This document shows, piece after piece, positions 1 through 7,449 of a stretch of 64,000 nucleotides of DNA; the stretch's first letter is position 1, and each line of letters opens with the position of its first letter. The position numbers were made by a program, and so were the translations under genes. Under the pieces are notes generated by a model. That model saw nothing but the letters and a program-made list of their open reading frames with translations. It was not told where the DNA came from and made no database searches. This DNA is from Sutcliffiella horikoshii (GTDB lineage: Bacteria > Bacillota > Bacilli > Bacillales > Bacillaceae_I), in NCBI GenBank assembly GCA_001636495.1, contig KV440964.1, positions 16,666 to 80,665 of the forward strand, read 5' to 3'.

Positions 1-104
1 GTAGCTTTTCTTTTTCGTCATGTTTAACACGTCCTTATATTGGTTAATTTTGATTAAAACATGACGCCAATCCCTGTGTCCACTTTCTATACTACCTCCA
101 AAGT
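1..104 (-). repeat. Left-edge copy of the IS3-family element's upstream end
   Basis: Bases 1-104 are identical to 1466-1569, the 5' end of orfA and its leader in the complete element to the right. Positions 21 down to 1 are the first seven codons of a second orfA (start codon complement at 19-21), cut by the window edge. The two copies therefore lie in tandem in the same orientation, separated by roughly 170 bases. Identity stops abruptly at 105, although related TGTCCGAAG/TGACCGAAG motifs continue to about 145. Confidence 0.85.
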
Positions 105-272
105 TTTTGCGATTTTGTCCGAAGTTTTTGGAAAGTTGACCGAAGTTGGAGTTCTGTCAATAAAATAGACATCAATACGTATAGGATTGGCGTATTTTTT
201 TCTTCCGCGCTACGTAGTCACTTCGCTTGGACGCCTCTGTTTAAAGGAACAATTAAAAACCGAATTGTTCCT

Positions 273-1139
273 CTAAGCAGAGGTCAAATGAGTAGTATTG
301 GCATGTTTGCGTTGTGCCTTATAATACGCCTTTTCGTACTCATTGGGAGTGGCGTACTCTAAGGTAGAATGGATTCTTTTCCTATTGTAAAACTCAACGT
401 AAAGTTGCACAGCTCCCATTGCCTCTGCTTTAGTTTTGAATACAAATTTATTCAGATACTCCTTTTTCAATGATGCAAAAAACGACTCCGCACAGGCATT
501 GTCATAGGGAGTAGCTTTCCTACTCATACTAATTTTTGCTTTTGCTTCTTTAAGCTCATCAATATAGTCATTGGAACAGTACTGAGTTCCTTTATCCGAA
601 TGGTGTATCCAACCTTCTTTCGGTTGACGCAGCTTTATGGCTTCTTTTAAAGCTCGAAGAGGCAAGGAACGGTCCATTTTATCAGCCACTGCATAACTAA
701 TAACCTTCCTGCCGAACAAGTCCAGGATTGGATTAAAATATAAGAAACCTTCATGAGTAGGAATATAAGTAATATCTGTCACCCAAACTTTGTTGGGTGC
801 GTCTGGGCTAAACTGACGATTCAACTTATTATTATACGTACGATTAGAATGATCAGAATCTGTAGTGACGGTATATACTTTAGGCGGTGTGGCAAACAAA
901 CCTAACGCTCTCATGCGATTGGCAACCGTTTTAGAAGAAACATTTATTTTATCTTTTACCACTAACTTACGATGAATTCTCACACTTCCATATGTTTCGA
1001 GGTTATCAGCGAAATGAAATAGGATACGTTCATCTATGAACTTTCTCCATTGTTCTCTTTCCGTTGCCTCACGGTCCAATCGCTTCACAAATAAATAATA
1101 GCCAGATGTAGACACACCAAGAACTCTGCACATCATCAC
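273..1139 (-). CDS. IS3-family transposase OrfB (DDE integrase domain)
   Basis: This is the catalytic half of an IS3-family transposase. It shows the HTH_21 N-terminal segment (YGSVRIHRKL) followed by an rve integrase core. DDE residues are seen in VWVTDITYI, in LDLFGRKVISY with the following HSDKGTQY block, and in AESFFASLKKE. The frame stays open upstream to the slip heptamer at 1214-1220 (KGHAHLHARKEVIFEF can be read), so the natural product is an OrfAB fusion made by -1 frameshifting. The ATG at 1139 is only the first Met in the frame. The orfB frame itself is intact. Confidence 0.85.
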   Translation of the reverse strand: MMMCRVLGVSTSGYYLFVKRLDREATEREQWRKFIDERILFHFADNLETYGSVRIHRKLVVKDKINVSSKTVANRMRALGLFATPPKVYTVTTDSDHSNRTYNNKLNRQFSPDAPNKVWVTDITYIPTHEGFLYFNPILDLFGRKVISYAVADKMDRSLPLRALKEAIKLRQPKEGWIHHSDKGTQYCSNDYIDELKEAKAKISMSRKATPYDNACAESFFASLKKEYLNKFVFKTKAEAMGAVQLYVEFYNRKRIHSTLEYATPNEYEKAYYKAQRKHANTTHLTSA

Positions 1140-1213
1140 TACGGTGTGTTCATTCCGATGGGAATGAATGAATTCGAAAATTACTTCTTTTCTTGCGTGA
1201 AGATGTGCATGGC

Positions 1214-1220
1214 CTTTTTT
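1214..1220 (-). other. Predicted -1 ribosomal frameshift heptamer (A AAA AAG)
   Basis: On the minus strand the orfA frame reads TTA AAA AAG GCC. Slipping back one base gives AAA AAA GGC CAT and continues in the orfB frame. This is the classical IS3-family slip heptamer in the correct frame. An in-frame TAA (1262-1264) lies 14 codons upstream, so ribosomes starting at orfA should stop before reaching it. Confidence 0.7.
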
Positions 1221-1261
1221 AAGATATCTATCTCTTCCTGTAACTCAAGCTTGCTTCTCTT

Positions 1262-1486
1262 TTAGGCTTCATACATGTCCTTGTATTCAGAAGCTGTTAA
1301 TAATTGATTTTGAGTTTCTTGAGCTTCTTCTTTCTGTCTCTTTTTAAAGCGATATACCCACTTTTGTAATGTATCATAGGGGATATCTAGTTTTTGACTA
1401 ACATCAACGATCTTATGCCCATCCAGTACGATTTGTTTCACCACATATTCCCTAAACTCTGGAGAGTAGCTTTTCTTTTTCGTCAT
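1262..1486 (-). pseudogene. IS3-family transposase OrfA, interrupted by an in-frame stop
   Basis: OrfA is the helix-turn-helix DNA-binding half. The start at 1486 (MTKKKSYSPEF) has an AGGACG ribosome binding site; the open frame continues upstream to 1600 but that part is leader. It shows the HTH_Tnp_1 pattern FREYVVKQIVLDGHKIVDVSQKLDIPYDTL (residues ~9-37, written with its usual spacing) and then KWVYRFKK. The frame ends at TAA 1262-1264. Reading past that stop gives KRSKLELQEEIDILKKA, the leucine-zipper end typical of complete OrfA proteins, so the stop looks like a point mutation. The full OrfAB transposase should not be made from this copy. Confidence 0.7.
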
Positions 1487-1842
1487 GTTTAACACGTCCT
1501 TATATTGGTTAATTTTGATTAAAACATGACGCCAATCCCTGTGTCCACTTTCTATACTACCTCCAAAGTCTTCACGAATTTGACCGAACCAATAATTCAA
1601 TTGACTGAACCCCAGGTAAAAGTTGACCGAACCCCCGAGGTGATCTGACCGAACCTCTCTTAATCACAACAAATTTTGTCCGAAGAGAAATGAAAAGTGA
1701 CCGAACCTAATTCCAACCATAAAAAATAACCATTTTCCGGTTAAAATCACTCAACTTTACAACAACTATCTAAGAAACAGCATTCTCCCCCTTCCGTCCC
1801 GCGAAGAGAACGCCCCACTTAAACCTAAAAATCACCCACAAA

Positions 1843-1860
1843 AACGACAACGTTGTCGTT
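1843..1860. promoter_or_regulatory. 18-bp perfect palindrome, probable TetR operator
   Basis: AACGACAACGTTGTCGTT is a perfect 18-bp inverted repeat ending 38 bases before the glycosyltransferase start. It is the right size and position for a TetR-family dimer site, and the second gene of the operon encodes a TetR protein. A TAAAAT stretch at 1863-1868 could be a -10 box, in which case the operator would cover the spacer and -35. Autoregulation of the operon is inferred. Confidence 0.65.
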
Positions 1861-1898
1861 ATTAAAATTCAGACACATCTCACAGGAGGTTTTTATAT

Positions 1899-3182
1899 AT
1901 GTTGGTTACGATGTTAGCGAGTGGGACTCGCGGGGATACACAGCCTTATATTGCACTTGGATTGGAATTAAGGAAGCTTGGATTGGATGTGCGGATCGCC
2001 GCTTCCGAGTCGTATCGGGGTTTGGTGGAGAGTTATGGATTTGATTATGCTGAGATTCGCGGGGATGTTGCCAAGATCATTGAGAGTGGTGTGGTGAAAG
2101 AAGCGGATAATCCTTTTAAGTTTTTCTCCAGTTTAAAGAATGACGACTTGATGGATTTGATGGTGGGAGCGCAGGAGGATCAGCATAAAGCGTGTGAAGG
2201 CGCGGATGCAATCGTTTATCATCCGGGTTCTCCTCTTGGCTATTTTGTGGCTAGGGAAATGGGGATTCCAAGTATACTTGCCTCCCCCTTCCCGATGACT
2301 CCGACCAATGAGTATCCTGCAATCATATTTTATGACAAGGTGAGGCTTGGGAAGCTTTCCAATAAACTGACCCACCTTGTTTTCGAGAAAGGATTCTGGA
2401 AGATGGCCAATACGGGATTTAAGCGCTATTGGACAGAAAAATTTGAGGAGCTGCCAAAAGGATTTACGAACCCTTATCTGAAGCAGCGGACGAAAAATAA
2501 CCCTACCATCATTTCCGTGAGTCCGAGCGTCTTTCCTGTTCCACAAGATTGGCCGGAGCATGTGCATGCTTTTGGCAATTGGTTCATCGAGGACCAAAGT
2601 GACTATAAGCCTTCCGAGGAGTTGCAGCAATTTTTAAAAGCAGGTGATGCGCCAATCTACGTCGGGTTTGGTAGTGTCGGGGATAAAAAACGGGCCAAGG
2701 AATCAACGGACATGGTGATTGACGCGTTGAAGGCAACTGGAAAACGCGCGATTATCAATGCGGGCGGCGGGATGGAGGAAAGGCCTAATACGAAGGATGT
2801 CTTCTTTGTGAAGAGTGTTCCGCATGAATGGCTGTTCCCTCATATGTCTGCCGTTGTCCACCACGGAGGTGCCGGCACGACAGCAGCGGCTTTGCGTTCC
2901 GGTGTTCCACAAGTGATCATTCCGTTTGGGAACGATCAGTTCGCTTGGGGCAGAAGAATGAATGAATTGGGAGTCGGCGCAAAAGCTATCCCAAGAAAGG
3001 AACTGACTGCAGATAAACTTACAGAAGCCATCCGCTTCACACAAACAGCTTCAGTTCAAGAGAAGGCAAGACAATTAGGAACGAATGTAAATGCAGAACA
3101 AGGTGCCCAAAAGGCAGCGAAGCTTATCTTGGAAACTATAAAAATTAATCAGAAAGAGGGTAACAGTCATGCCAAAAGTTAA
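1899..3182 (+). CDS. GT1/GT28-type glycosyltransferase (macrolide/sterol glucosyltransferase-like)
   Basis: This is a GT-B fold glycosyltransferase of 427 residues. The N-terminal acceptor domain begins with the GT28-like motif SGTRGDTQPYIALGLELR. The C-terminal nucleotide-sugar domain has the signature HHGGAGTTAAALRSGVP followed by IPFGNDQFAWGRRM (residues ~325-355). The family transfers glucose or related sugars from UDP-sugars to lipids, macrolides or glycopeptides; the acceptor here is unknown. The AGGAGG site at 1884 fixes the start. It overlaps the next gene (TetR) by 14 bases and is followed by an MFS exporter, which suggests modification and export of a toxic small molecule (inference). 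Confidence 0.85.
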   Translation: MLVTMLASGTRGDTQPYIALGLELRKLGLDVRIAASESYRGLVESYGFDYAEIRGDVAKIIESGVVKEADNPFKFFSSLKNDDLMDLMVGAQEDQHKACEGADAIVYHPGSPLGYFVAREMGIPSILASPFPMTPTNEYPAIIFYDKVRLGKLSNKLTHLVFEKGFWKMANTGFKRYWTEKFEELPKGFTNPYLKQRTKNNPTIISVSPSVFPVPQDWPEHVHAFGNWFIEDQSDYKPSEELQQFLKAGDAPIYVGFGSVGDKKRAKESTDMVIDALKATGKRAIINAGGGMEERPNTKDVFFVKSVPHEWLFPHMSAVVHHGGAGTTAAALRSGVPQVIIPFGNDQFAWGRRMNELGVGAKAIPRKELTADKLTEAIRFTQTASVQEKARQLGTNVNAEQGAQKAAKLILETIKINQKEGNSHAKS

Positions 3183-3816
3183 ACCAGAACATGCCGAACG
3201 GAAAAAAGCAGAAATAGTAGAAGCGGCAAAGCGGGTTTGCAGCAAAAAACCGGTCTATGAAGTGGCGATGCGGGATATTGTGATGGAATCTGGCATGAGC
3301 CAGGGTGGCGTTTATAGATATTTTGCCAATATAGATGAAGTGTTTGTTGCAATCTTGAATCAAGAAACATTGACTTCTTCGATCAAGGAGCGGGTTGACA
3401 CTGTTTTCCAAAGTCAAACAGCGCCTGCAAACAAGCTGGATCAATTTCTTCGCATCATCGGAGAGCACATCGTTTCTTCCATAAAAAAAGATGGGTCAAT
3501 TTATTACGAACTTGTTGCCCTGTATTCGAAAGATCCTGCACGATTTGAGACCGTGAAGGGGCAACTGAATGAAGTGTCCAACCTTCAATATCTGCAGAAG
3601 TCCTTTGCTGCATTTCTCGTAGACCAGTTAAAGACCGGCACGTTTAAGACAACGATGCAAAAGGAAGAAGTGTTAACGCTGATTGAAGTGTATATGACGG
3701 GTCTGATCCATCATCCAGACCTCGCTTCTAAACCATCGGAAGAACTAACAGAGAAAATCAGCAGGCAAATAAGCGTATTATCAACTGCACTCCAAAAACT
3801 TTTAGCGGGGGAATAA
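3169..3816 (+). CDS. TetR/AcrR-family transcriptional regulator
   Basis: The protein has 215 residues. The N-terminal TetR HTH is clear: KKAEIVEAAKRV, then YEVAMRDIVMESGMSQGGVY and RYFANIDEVF (residues ~12-60). The C-terminal ligand-binding region is variable and gives no ligand. It lies inside the operon, overlapping the glycosyltransferase end by 14 bases and ending one base before the MFS start. The perfect palindrome at 1843-1860 is the obvious candidate operator. Its likely role is ligand-relieved repression of the four-gene operon. Confidence 0.85.
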   Translation: MPKVKPEHAERKKAEIVEAAKRVCSKKPVYEVAMRDIVMESGMSQGGVYRYFANIDEVFVAILNQETLTSSIKERVDTVFQSQTAPANKLDQFLRIIGEHIVSSIKKDGSIYYELVALYSKDPARFETVKGQLNEVSNLQYLQKSFAAFLVDQLKTGTFKTTMQKEEVLTLIEVYMTGLIHHPDLASKPSEELTEKISRQISVLSTALQKLLAGE

Positions 3817-3817
3817 T

Positions 3818-5065
3818 ATGAAAGAATTCAATCGTCATTTCAAGCTTATGGTAGTCGGGCAGGTTATCTCTATGTTCGGAGCCTCTGTCCTCCGTTTCGC
3901 CCTGTCCCTTTATATTCTGGATTTGACGGGATCAGCCACCATTTTCGGGACGATATTGGCCCTTTCCATAGTGCCGACGATTTTCATTTCACCTGTCGGA
4001 GGCGCCATTGCTGACCGTTTTGATAAGAAGAAGTTGATGGTAACCCTTGATATTATCACCGGAACACTCATTGCCGCTTTTGCCATTATACTCTTTACCG
4101 ATAACGTCACCGTCGTCGCTATCGCTATCCTGATGACCGCCCTAACATTAATCAGTGCGATGTACCAACCTGCCGTGCAATCAAGCATCCCGGTGCTGGT
4201 ACCGAAAGAATTATTACTAAAAAGCAATGGCGTCATCTCAGGTGTCATGTCCATTTCCAATTTCATCGGACCGATTGTGGGCGGCGTCCTGTACAGCTTC
4301 GCGAGCATCAAAGCGATCGTCATCGTCAGTGCGGTCTGCTTCTTCCTCGCTGCTGTCATGGAAATGTTCATGAAGATCCCTTTTGAGAAAAGACCTCCGC
4401 AGCCGCTGGTGAAAATGGTTGTTTCCGATATTAAAGAAGGACTTATGTATATCATTCACGATAATCGATTCATTCTAAAAAGCATTATGGTCACATTCAT
4501 TGTCAGCTTATTTATTGCTCCTATGTTCTTTGTGGGCTTGCCATATATGATAAAAATTCTGTTTGGGATGCCAGATACCTTCTTTGGCTTCACACAGTCC
4601 GGTATTTCCTTAAGCATCATTTTTTCTGCCATGACCATTGGCCTGTTAAAAGGAAAGATCAATGTAAGCAACTTGTATGTATGGATTTTGGGCTGTGCCG
4701 GGGTTTATTTTGCCATGGCAGTAGGAACAACCGGAATCATTTCCAGCCCCTTTGTCCAATACCTGATTGTCACGATAAGTTCGATGCTCGTCATGTTCGC
4801 CTTAACAGTAGTGAACATTTTCATCAACACCAAGATACAAGAAGAAACACCTAGCAACCTAATTGGAAAAGTCATGGCCATCCAAATCACGGCCGGAACA
4901 ACCGCTGTCCCAATCGGACAAATGCTATTCGGCGTTCTCGTCGACGGATTCTCCAGTCAGATATACCTGCTTATTTTCGGTGTCGGCGTCCTGACACTTG
5001 TTATTAGTTTAGGAGTTAGGCAGATTTATAGAAAGAAAGTCCCCGCAGAAGAACCAGCTCTATAA
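3818..5065 (+). CDS. MFS transporter (probable drug exporter)
   Basis: This 415-residue membrane protein has about 12 hydrophobic segments. The MFS loop motif GGAIADRFDKKKLM lies between segments 2 and 3 (residues ~61-74). The opening FNRHFKLMVVGQVISMFGASVLRFALSLY resembles macrolide-efflux (MefA) and enterobactin-exporter type MFS proteins (read here in family terms only). It starts one base after the tetR stop and is translationally coupled to it. Context with a glycosyltransferase and TetR supports export of a toxic compound; the substrate is unknown. Confidence 0.85.
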   Translation: MKEFNRHFKLMVVGQVISMFGASVLRFALSLYILDLTGSATIFGTILALSIVPTIFISPVGGAIADRFDKKKLMVTLDIITGTLIAAFAIILFTDNVTVVAIAILMTALTLISAMYQPAVQSSIPVLVPKELLLKSNGVISGVMSISNFIGPIVGGVLYSFASIKAIVIVSAVCFFLAAVMEMFMKIPFEKRPPQPLVKMVVSDIKEGLMYIIHDNRFILKSIMVTFIVSLFIAPMFFVGLPYMIKILFGMPDTFFGFTQSGISLSIIFSAMTIGLLKGKINVSNLYVWILGCAGVYFAMAVGTTGIISSPFVQYLIVTISSMLVMFALTVVNIFINTKIQEETPSNLIGKVMAIQITAGTTAVPIGQMLFGVLVDGFSSQIYLLIFGVGVLTLVISLGVRQIYRKKVPAEEPAL

Positions 5066-5085
5066 TAGAAAGGAAGTAGTAAACA

Positions 5086-5319
5086 GTGTTAAAAAAGATC
5101 GCACTAATCGCCCTTTCCGCCCTCGCCATCCCCATTGGCATTGCCTTTTTAGGCGGAGGAGGCTATATCCTGGTAAACCTCATACTGGGGGTTTCTATCG
5201 CAGAGTCATTCCAAGCACTGCAAGACTTCCAAGCAAAAATCCAACCATACATGAAATACATGGTGATCCTTATAGCCCTTCCATTTTTTGTGAAACTCAT
5301 TAAACGTAAAGAAGCATAA
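5086..5319 (+). CDS. Small membrane protein, last gene of the tetR operon
   Basis: The product has 77 residues and a GTG start behind AAGGAAG. Two hydrophobic helices are visible, IALIALSALAIPIGIAFLGG and MKYMVILIALPFFVKLI, ending in a basic KRKEA tail. The gene starts 20 bases after the MFS gene and is followed by two hairpins, so it closes the operon. I do not recognise the family. A role as an accessory subunit of the exporter is only a guess from position. Confidence 0.7.
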   Translation: MLKKIALIALSALAIPIGIAFLGGGGYILVNLILGVSIAESFQALQDFQAKIQPYMKYMVILIALPFFVKLIKRKEA

Positions 5320-5323
5320 GCGT

Positions 5324-5347
5324 AGAGGGGGTTCCTCGACCCCCTCT
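5324..5347 (+). terminator. GC-rich hairpin after the tetR operon
   Basis: AGAGGGGG and CCCCCTCT form an 8-bp stem around an 8-base loop immediately after the last stop codon. No T-run follows, so it may act with the stronger terminator 30 bases downstream. Confidence 0.55.
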
Positions 5348-5379
5348 GTAAATGCTACTATCTATAAGCATACAGCCAA

Positions 5380-5421
5380 CAACCATGCAGCAGAAAGAAT
5401 CTTGCTGCATGGTTGTTTTTT
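5380..5421 (+). terminator. Strong rho-independent terminator
   Basis: A 13-bp perfect stem, CAACCATGCAGCA pairing with TGCTGCATGGTTG, is followed by a run of six T. It closes the glycosyltransferase-tetR-MFS operon. Confidence 0.9.
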
Positions 5422-5461
5422 ACGTTTTCTAACTTATCTTTTTTTTTTAGTTGAACGAAGT

Positions 5462-5712
5462 TTAGGGAAAGTTGACCGCCCTCTGTTGAAAACTCTCTTC
5501 ATAGTGGGAAACCTCCCCTTCTTTACGAGGATCAATCCCAAGTGACCGGAAGAGTTCCTTTACTTCATGAGAAAAATGGGTACAAGCGGAAACGTAATTC
5601 ACACAATAATCACACCACAAACGTCGGTTATATTAGGATAACTACCGTAAAACTTCTTTGTTTTTTCCACATCTACTTCCATGATATAAGAGCCTATTGT
5701 TATTTGTTTCAA
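5462..5712 (-). pseudogene. Frameshifted, 3'-truncated gene of a Cys-rich conserved family
   Basis: A TTG start at 5712 opens KQITIGSYIMEVDVEKTKKF, then YGSYPNITDVCG, and stops. Shifting frame near 5613-5617 continues as CVNYVSACTHFSHEVKELF and RSLGIDPRKEGEVSHYEE. Adding one T at the break gives CGCDYCVNY, a CxCxxC-like motif known from a widespread uncharacterised family of similar layout. The 3' end runs into sequence resembling the IS-end motif and stops at 5462. A single-base deletion plus truncation makes this a pseudogene, or possibly a sequencing error at the break. Confidence 0.65.
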
Positions 5713-5737
5713 CTTATCACCCCTATTTTTGTGGGTG

Positions 5738-5815
5738 TCGAGTGGACAGGCAACGCCAATAAAAATCCACTCCCCGCATATGTAGTACGTAGATGGGGAG
5801 TGGAATGTTTCATGT
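5738..5815. repeat. REPIN-like repeat arm plus hairpin of class B
   Basis: A degenerate arm, GTGGACAGGCAACGCCAA, is followed by the hairpin ATCCACTCCCC ... GGGGAGTGGA around GTAGTACGT. The same arrangement (arm, CCACTCTCC, GTAGTACGT, GAGAGTGGAATG) recurs at 16065-16155. Confidence 0.65.
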
Positions 5816-6042
5816 TATGTATGGGGAATTTCAATTTTAGCCTTCTTCAAATGCAAATAAACTTCCGCAACAATATCAATCCGATACATACCCCGGCCCC
5901 TCGACATTCACACCCATCTATTCCTTTAACAGGAAAATACTTCTATATAAGAGATATGAAATCCTTTATAATGTAAATAACAATTGGGTCAAGAAACCTG
6001 ACCGCTCAGACCATCATTATATCAGAAACCGGGGGAATAATT

Positions 6043-6477
6043 TTGAAGAAAGTATGGCTTTTTCTGTTGTGTATCGTGGTTTTAACTGGGTGTAGTTACT
6101 CCGCCTCTTCTTTGTCCTATTTAAATGTAGATCAAGGGAGTTTAAGTAAGGAGATACAGTCCTACTTCCAAGGTGTGAAAGAGGAGAACGGCGTCCATCT
6201 TTACTTTGATAAGGAGAATAACTCCATGTATGTATACTTAAATGCGACCAATGTTGTACAGGGTGAGAATGCCGAGATCTTTACGGATTTTGATGTAGAA
6301 AGCGAGCAAGACACGTTACACTTTTTGTATAAGAGTGAAGAAACAACTGAGCTTTCCAGTTCAGCATCAAATCATAGCATTATTTATAAAGTGAACCCTA
6401 ACAAAGAGTATGATACGGTTAAGCTTTTTAATAATGGAAATGAAAAGGCGTTTGAAACAATTTCAGGGGACAAGTGA
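6043..6477 (+). CDS. Hypothetical lipoprotein
   Basis: The product has 144 residues from a TTG start with a GGGGGAA ribosome binding site. It carries a lipoprotein signal peptide with lipobox VLTGC (Cys at residue ~17), so it should be anchored to the outer face of the membrane. The mature part is acidic and contains no motif I recognise. It is a monocistronic gene followed by a hairpin at 6489-6517. About 560 bases of decayed repeat and pseudogene DNA separate it from the previous operon. Confidence 0.75.
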   Translation: MKKVWLFLLCIVVLTGCSYSASSLSYLNVDQGSLSKEIQSYFQGVKEENGVHLYFDKENNSMYVYLNATNVVQGENAEIFTDFDVESEQDTLHFLYKSEETTELSSSASNHSIIYKVNPNKEYDTVKLFNNGNEKAFETISGDK

Positions 6478-6488
6478 TCGCTTTATGG

Positions 6489-6517
6489 GAAAGGAAGGGG
6501 ATTCATCCCCCCTTCCC
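6489..6517 (+). terminator. Hairpin after the lipoprotein gene
   Basis: GGAAGGGG and CCCCCTTCC pair around ATTCATC just after the stop codon. The T-run is absent, so termination is likely but not certain. Confidence 0.5.
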
Positions 6518-6522
6518 ACAAA

Positions 6523-6648
6523 TGGGTCACGGTACCTGTCCCCTCGGTTCTGAAGATGTGAGAATGCCTATTTATTAATATAACTCGAGTAATTTATCAG
6601 ACCTTAATTAGTACTTGCTGAAAAGTGGGTCGCCGTGCCTGTCCCCTC
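6523..6648. repeat. Two REPIN-like arms in the same orientation
   Basis: TGGGTCACGGTACCTGTCCCC (6523-6543, written in two halves TGGGTCACGG and TACCTGTCCCC) and TGGGTCGCCG/TGCCTGTCCCC (6626-6646) are direct copies. The second lies inside the end of asbF and codes its tail residues GTGTATHF. Confidence 0.8.
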
Positions 6649-7449
6649 TACCCTTTTCCTATCCCTCGCCAAAACTTCTTTCACGTTCCCGCCGAACCAT
6701 TCGAGGGATGCTTCCATCTCCATGTCCATCATGTCGGCGGCTTCTTTCAGGAACAACCGGTAGTCCACTGCGCCTTCAAACAGCGAGACCATTCCTTCCC
6801 TGCTTCCGGCTGCGGCGTATACATTTGTCGGGGCAAACACACCAAGCTGGCTGCGTGATTCGATATTCTTAAGATGGAAATGGGAAACATATGGACGCAA
6901 TTGCTTGAGCGCGTAAACAGGATCCACCCCTGATTCCCATATATGAAGGACGTCAAAATTGACCCGGAGCGCCGGATGATCGGTTTCCTCAATAAGCTGA
7001 AGCGTAGAAGACGGGTTGTCTGTTAGCGTATTCGGATGTGTCTCTACGAGAAGCTGCATTCCTTCTGCTTCCGCCATTTTGCAGAGCATCTTCATACGGG
7101 AAACAAGCTCGATCCGCTCTAATCTGCTGATATCCGCGCTGCCTTTATTTCCTGCAAACGTACGAATTTTATTTGTTCCCCAACGGTGTGCCAGCGAGCA
7201 TAGCTCATTCATTTCGTCTATTAATTCAGGGAGAGGCGCATCCAGTGGCAAGTAGTCACTCAACATGCTCACTTCCAGACCGTAGGAGCTTAGCCACTCA
7301 CTTCCATAATGGATATCTTCCGCCAAGTTTTTGGCATGCACACCCCATAGTTCAATCCCTTGGAACCCGTTGGTCTGGGCCCAATGGGCAATCTGGTCAA
7401 TCGATTGTAGATGGTGCCGGAATGAGATGGTGCAGAGAGATAGTTTCAT
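6604..7449 (-). CDS. asbF: AsbF, 3-dehydroshikimate dehydratase (petrobactin)
   Basis: AsbF converts 3-dehydroshikimate to 3,4-dihydroxybenzoate, the catechol precursor of petrobactin. It is a xylose-isomerase-like TIM barrel: the start MKLSLCTISFRHHLQSIDQI, the metal-site regions LVETHPNTLTD and VNFDVLHIWESG, and the late SLEWFGGNV are all present. The true start is ATG 7449, overlapping the asbE stop by 4 bases (ATGA); the open frame before it is asbE sequence. Length is 281 residues, close to the usual 280. The last ~13 residues are encoded by a REPIN-like repeat, so the native tail may have been replaced. Confidence 0.93.
   Translation of the reverse strand: MKLSLCTISFRHHLQSIDQIAHWAQTNGFQGIELWGVHAKNLAEDIHYGSEWLSSYGLEVSMLSDYLPLDAPLPELIDEMNELCSLAHRWGTNKIRTFAGNKGSADISRLERIELVSRMKMLCKMAEAEGMQLLVETHPNTLTDNPSSTLQLIEETDHPALRVNFDVLHIWESGVDPVYALKQLRPYVSHFHLKNIESRSQLGVFAPTNVYAAAGSREGMVSLFEGAVDYRLFLKEAADMMDMEMEASLEWFGGNVKEVLARDRKRVEGTGTATHFSASTN

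Larger units (their letters stand above)
150..1715 (-). mobile_element. IS3-family (IS150-like) insertion sequence, probably inactive
   Basis: The element carries orfA and orfB in the usual IS3 order on the minus strand, with an A AAA AAG slip heptamer at the junction. Its promoter-side end has many TGACCGAAC/TGTCCGAAG motifs (about 1582, 1601, 1622, 1645, 1674, 1698) instead of one clean terminal repeat, so the boundary given is approximate. Similar motifs occur at 113-145, and a remnant lies at about 5452-5480. No target-site duplication could be fixed. Confidence 0.6.

Noticed and set aside
5542-5976. 144-codon open frame on the plus strand
   Set aside because: It runs across the frameshifted pseudogene and a repeat on the other strand. 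It has no ribosome binding site and low-quality composition.
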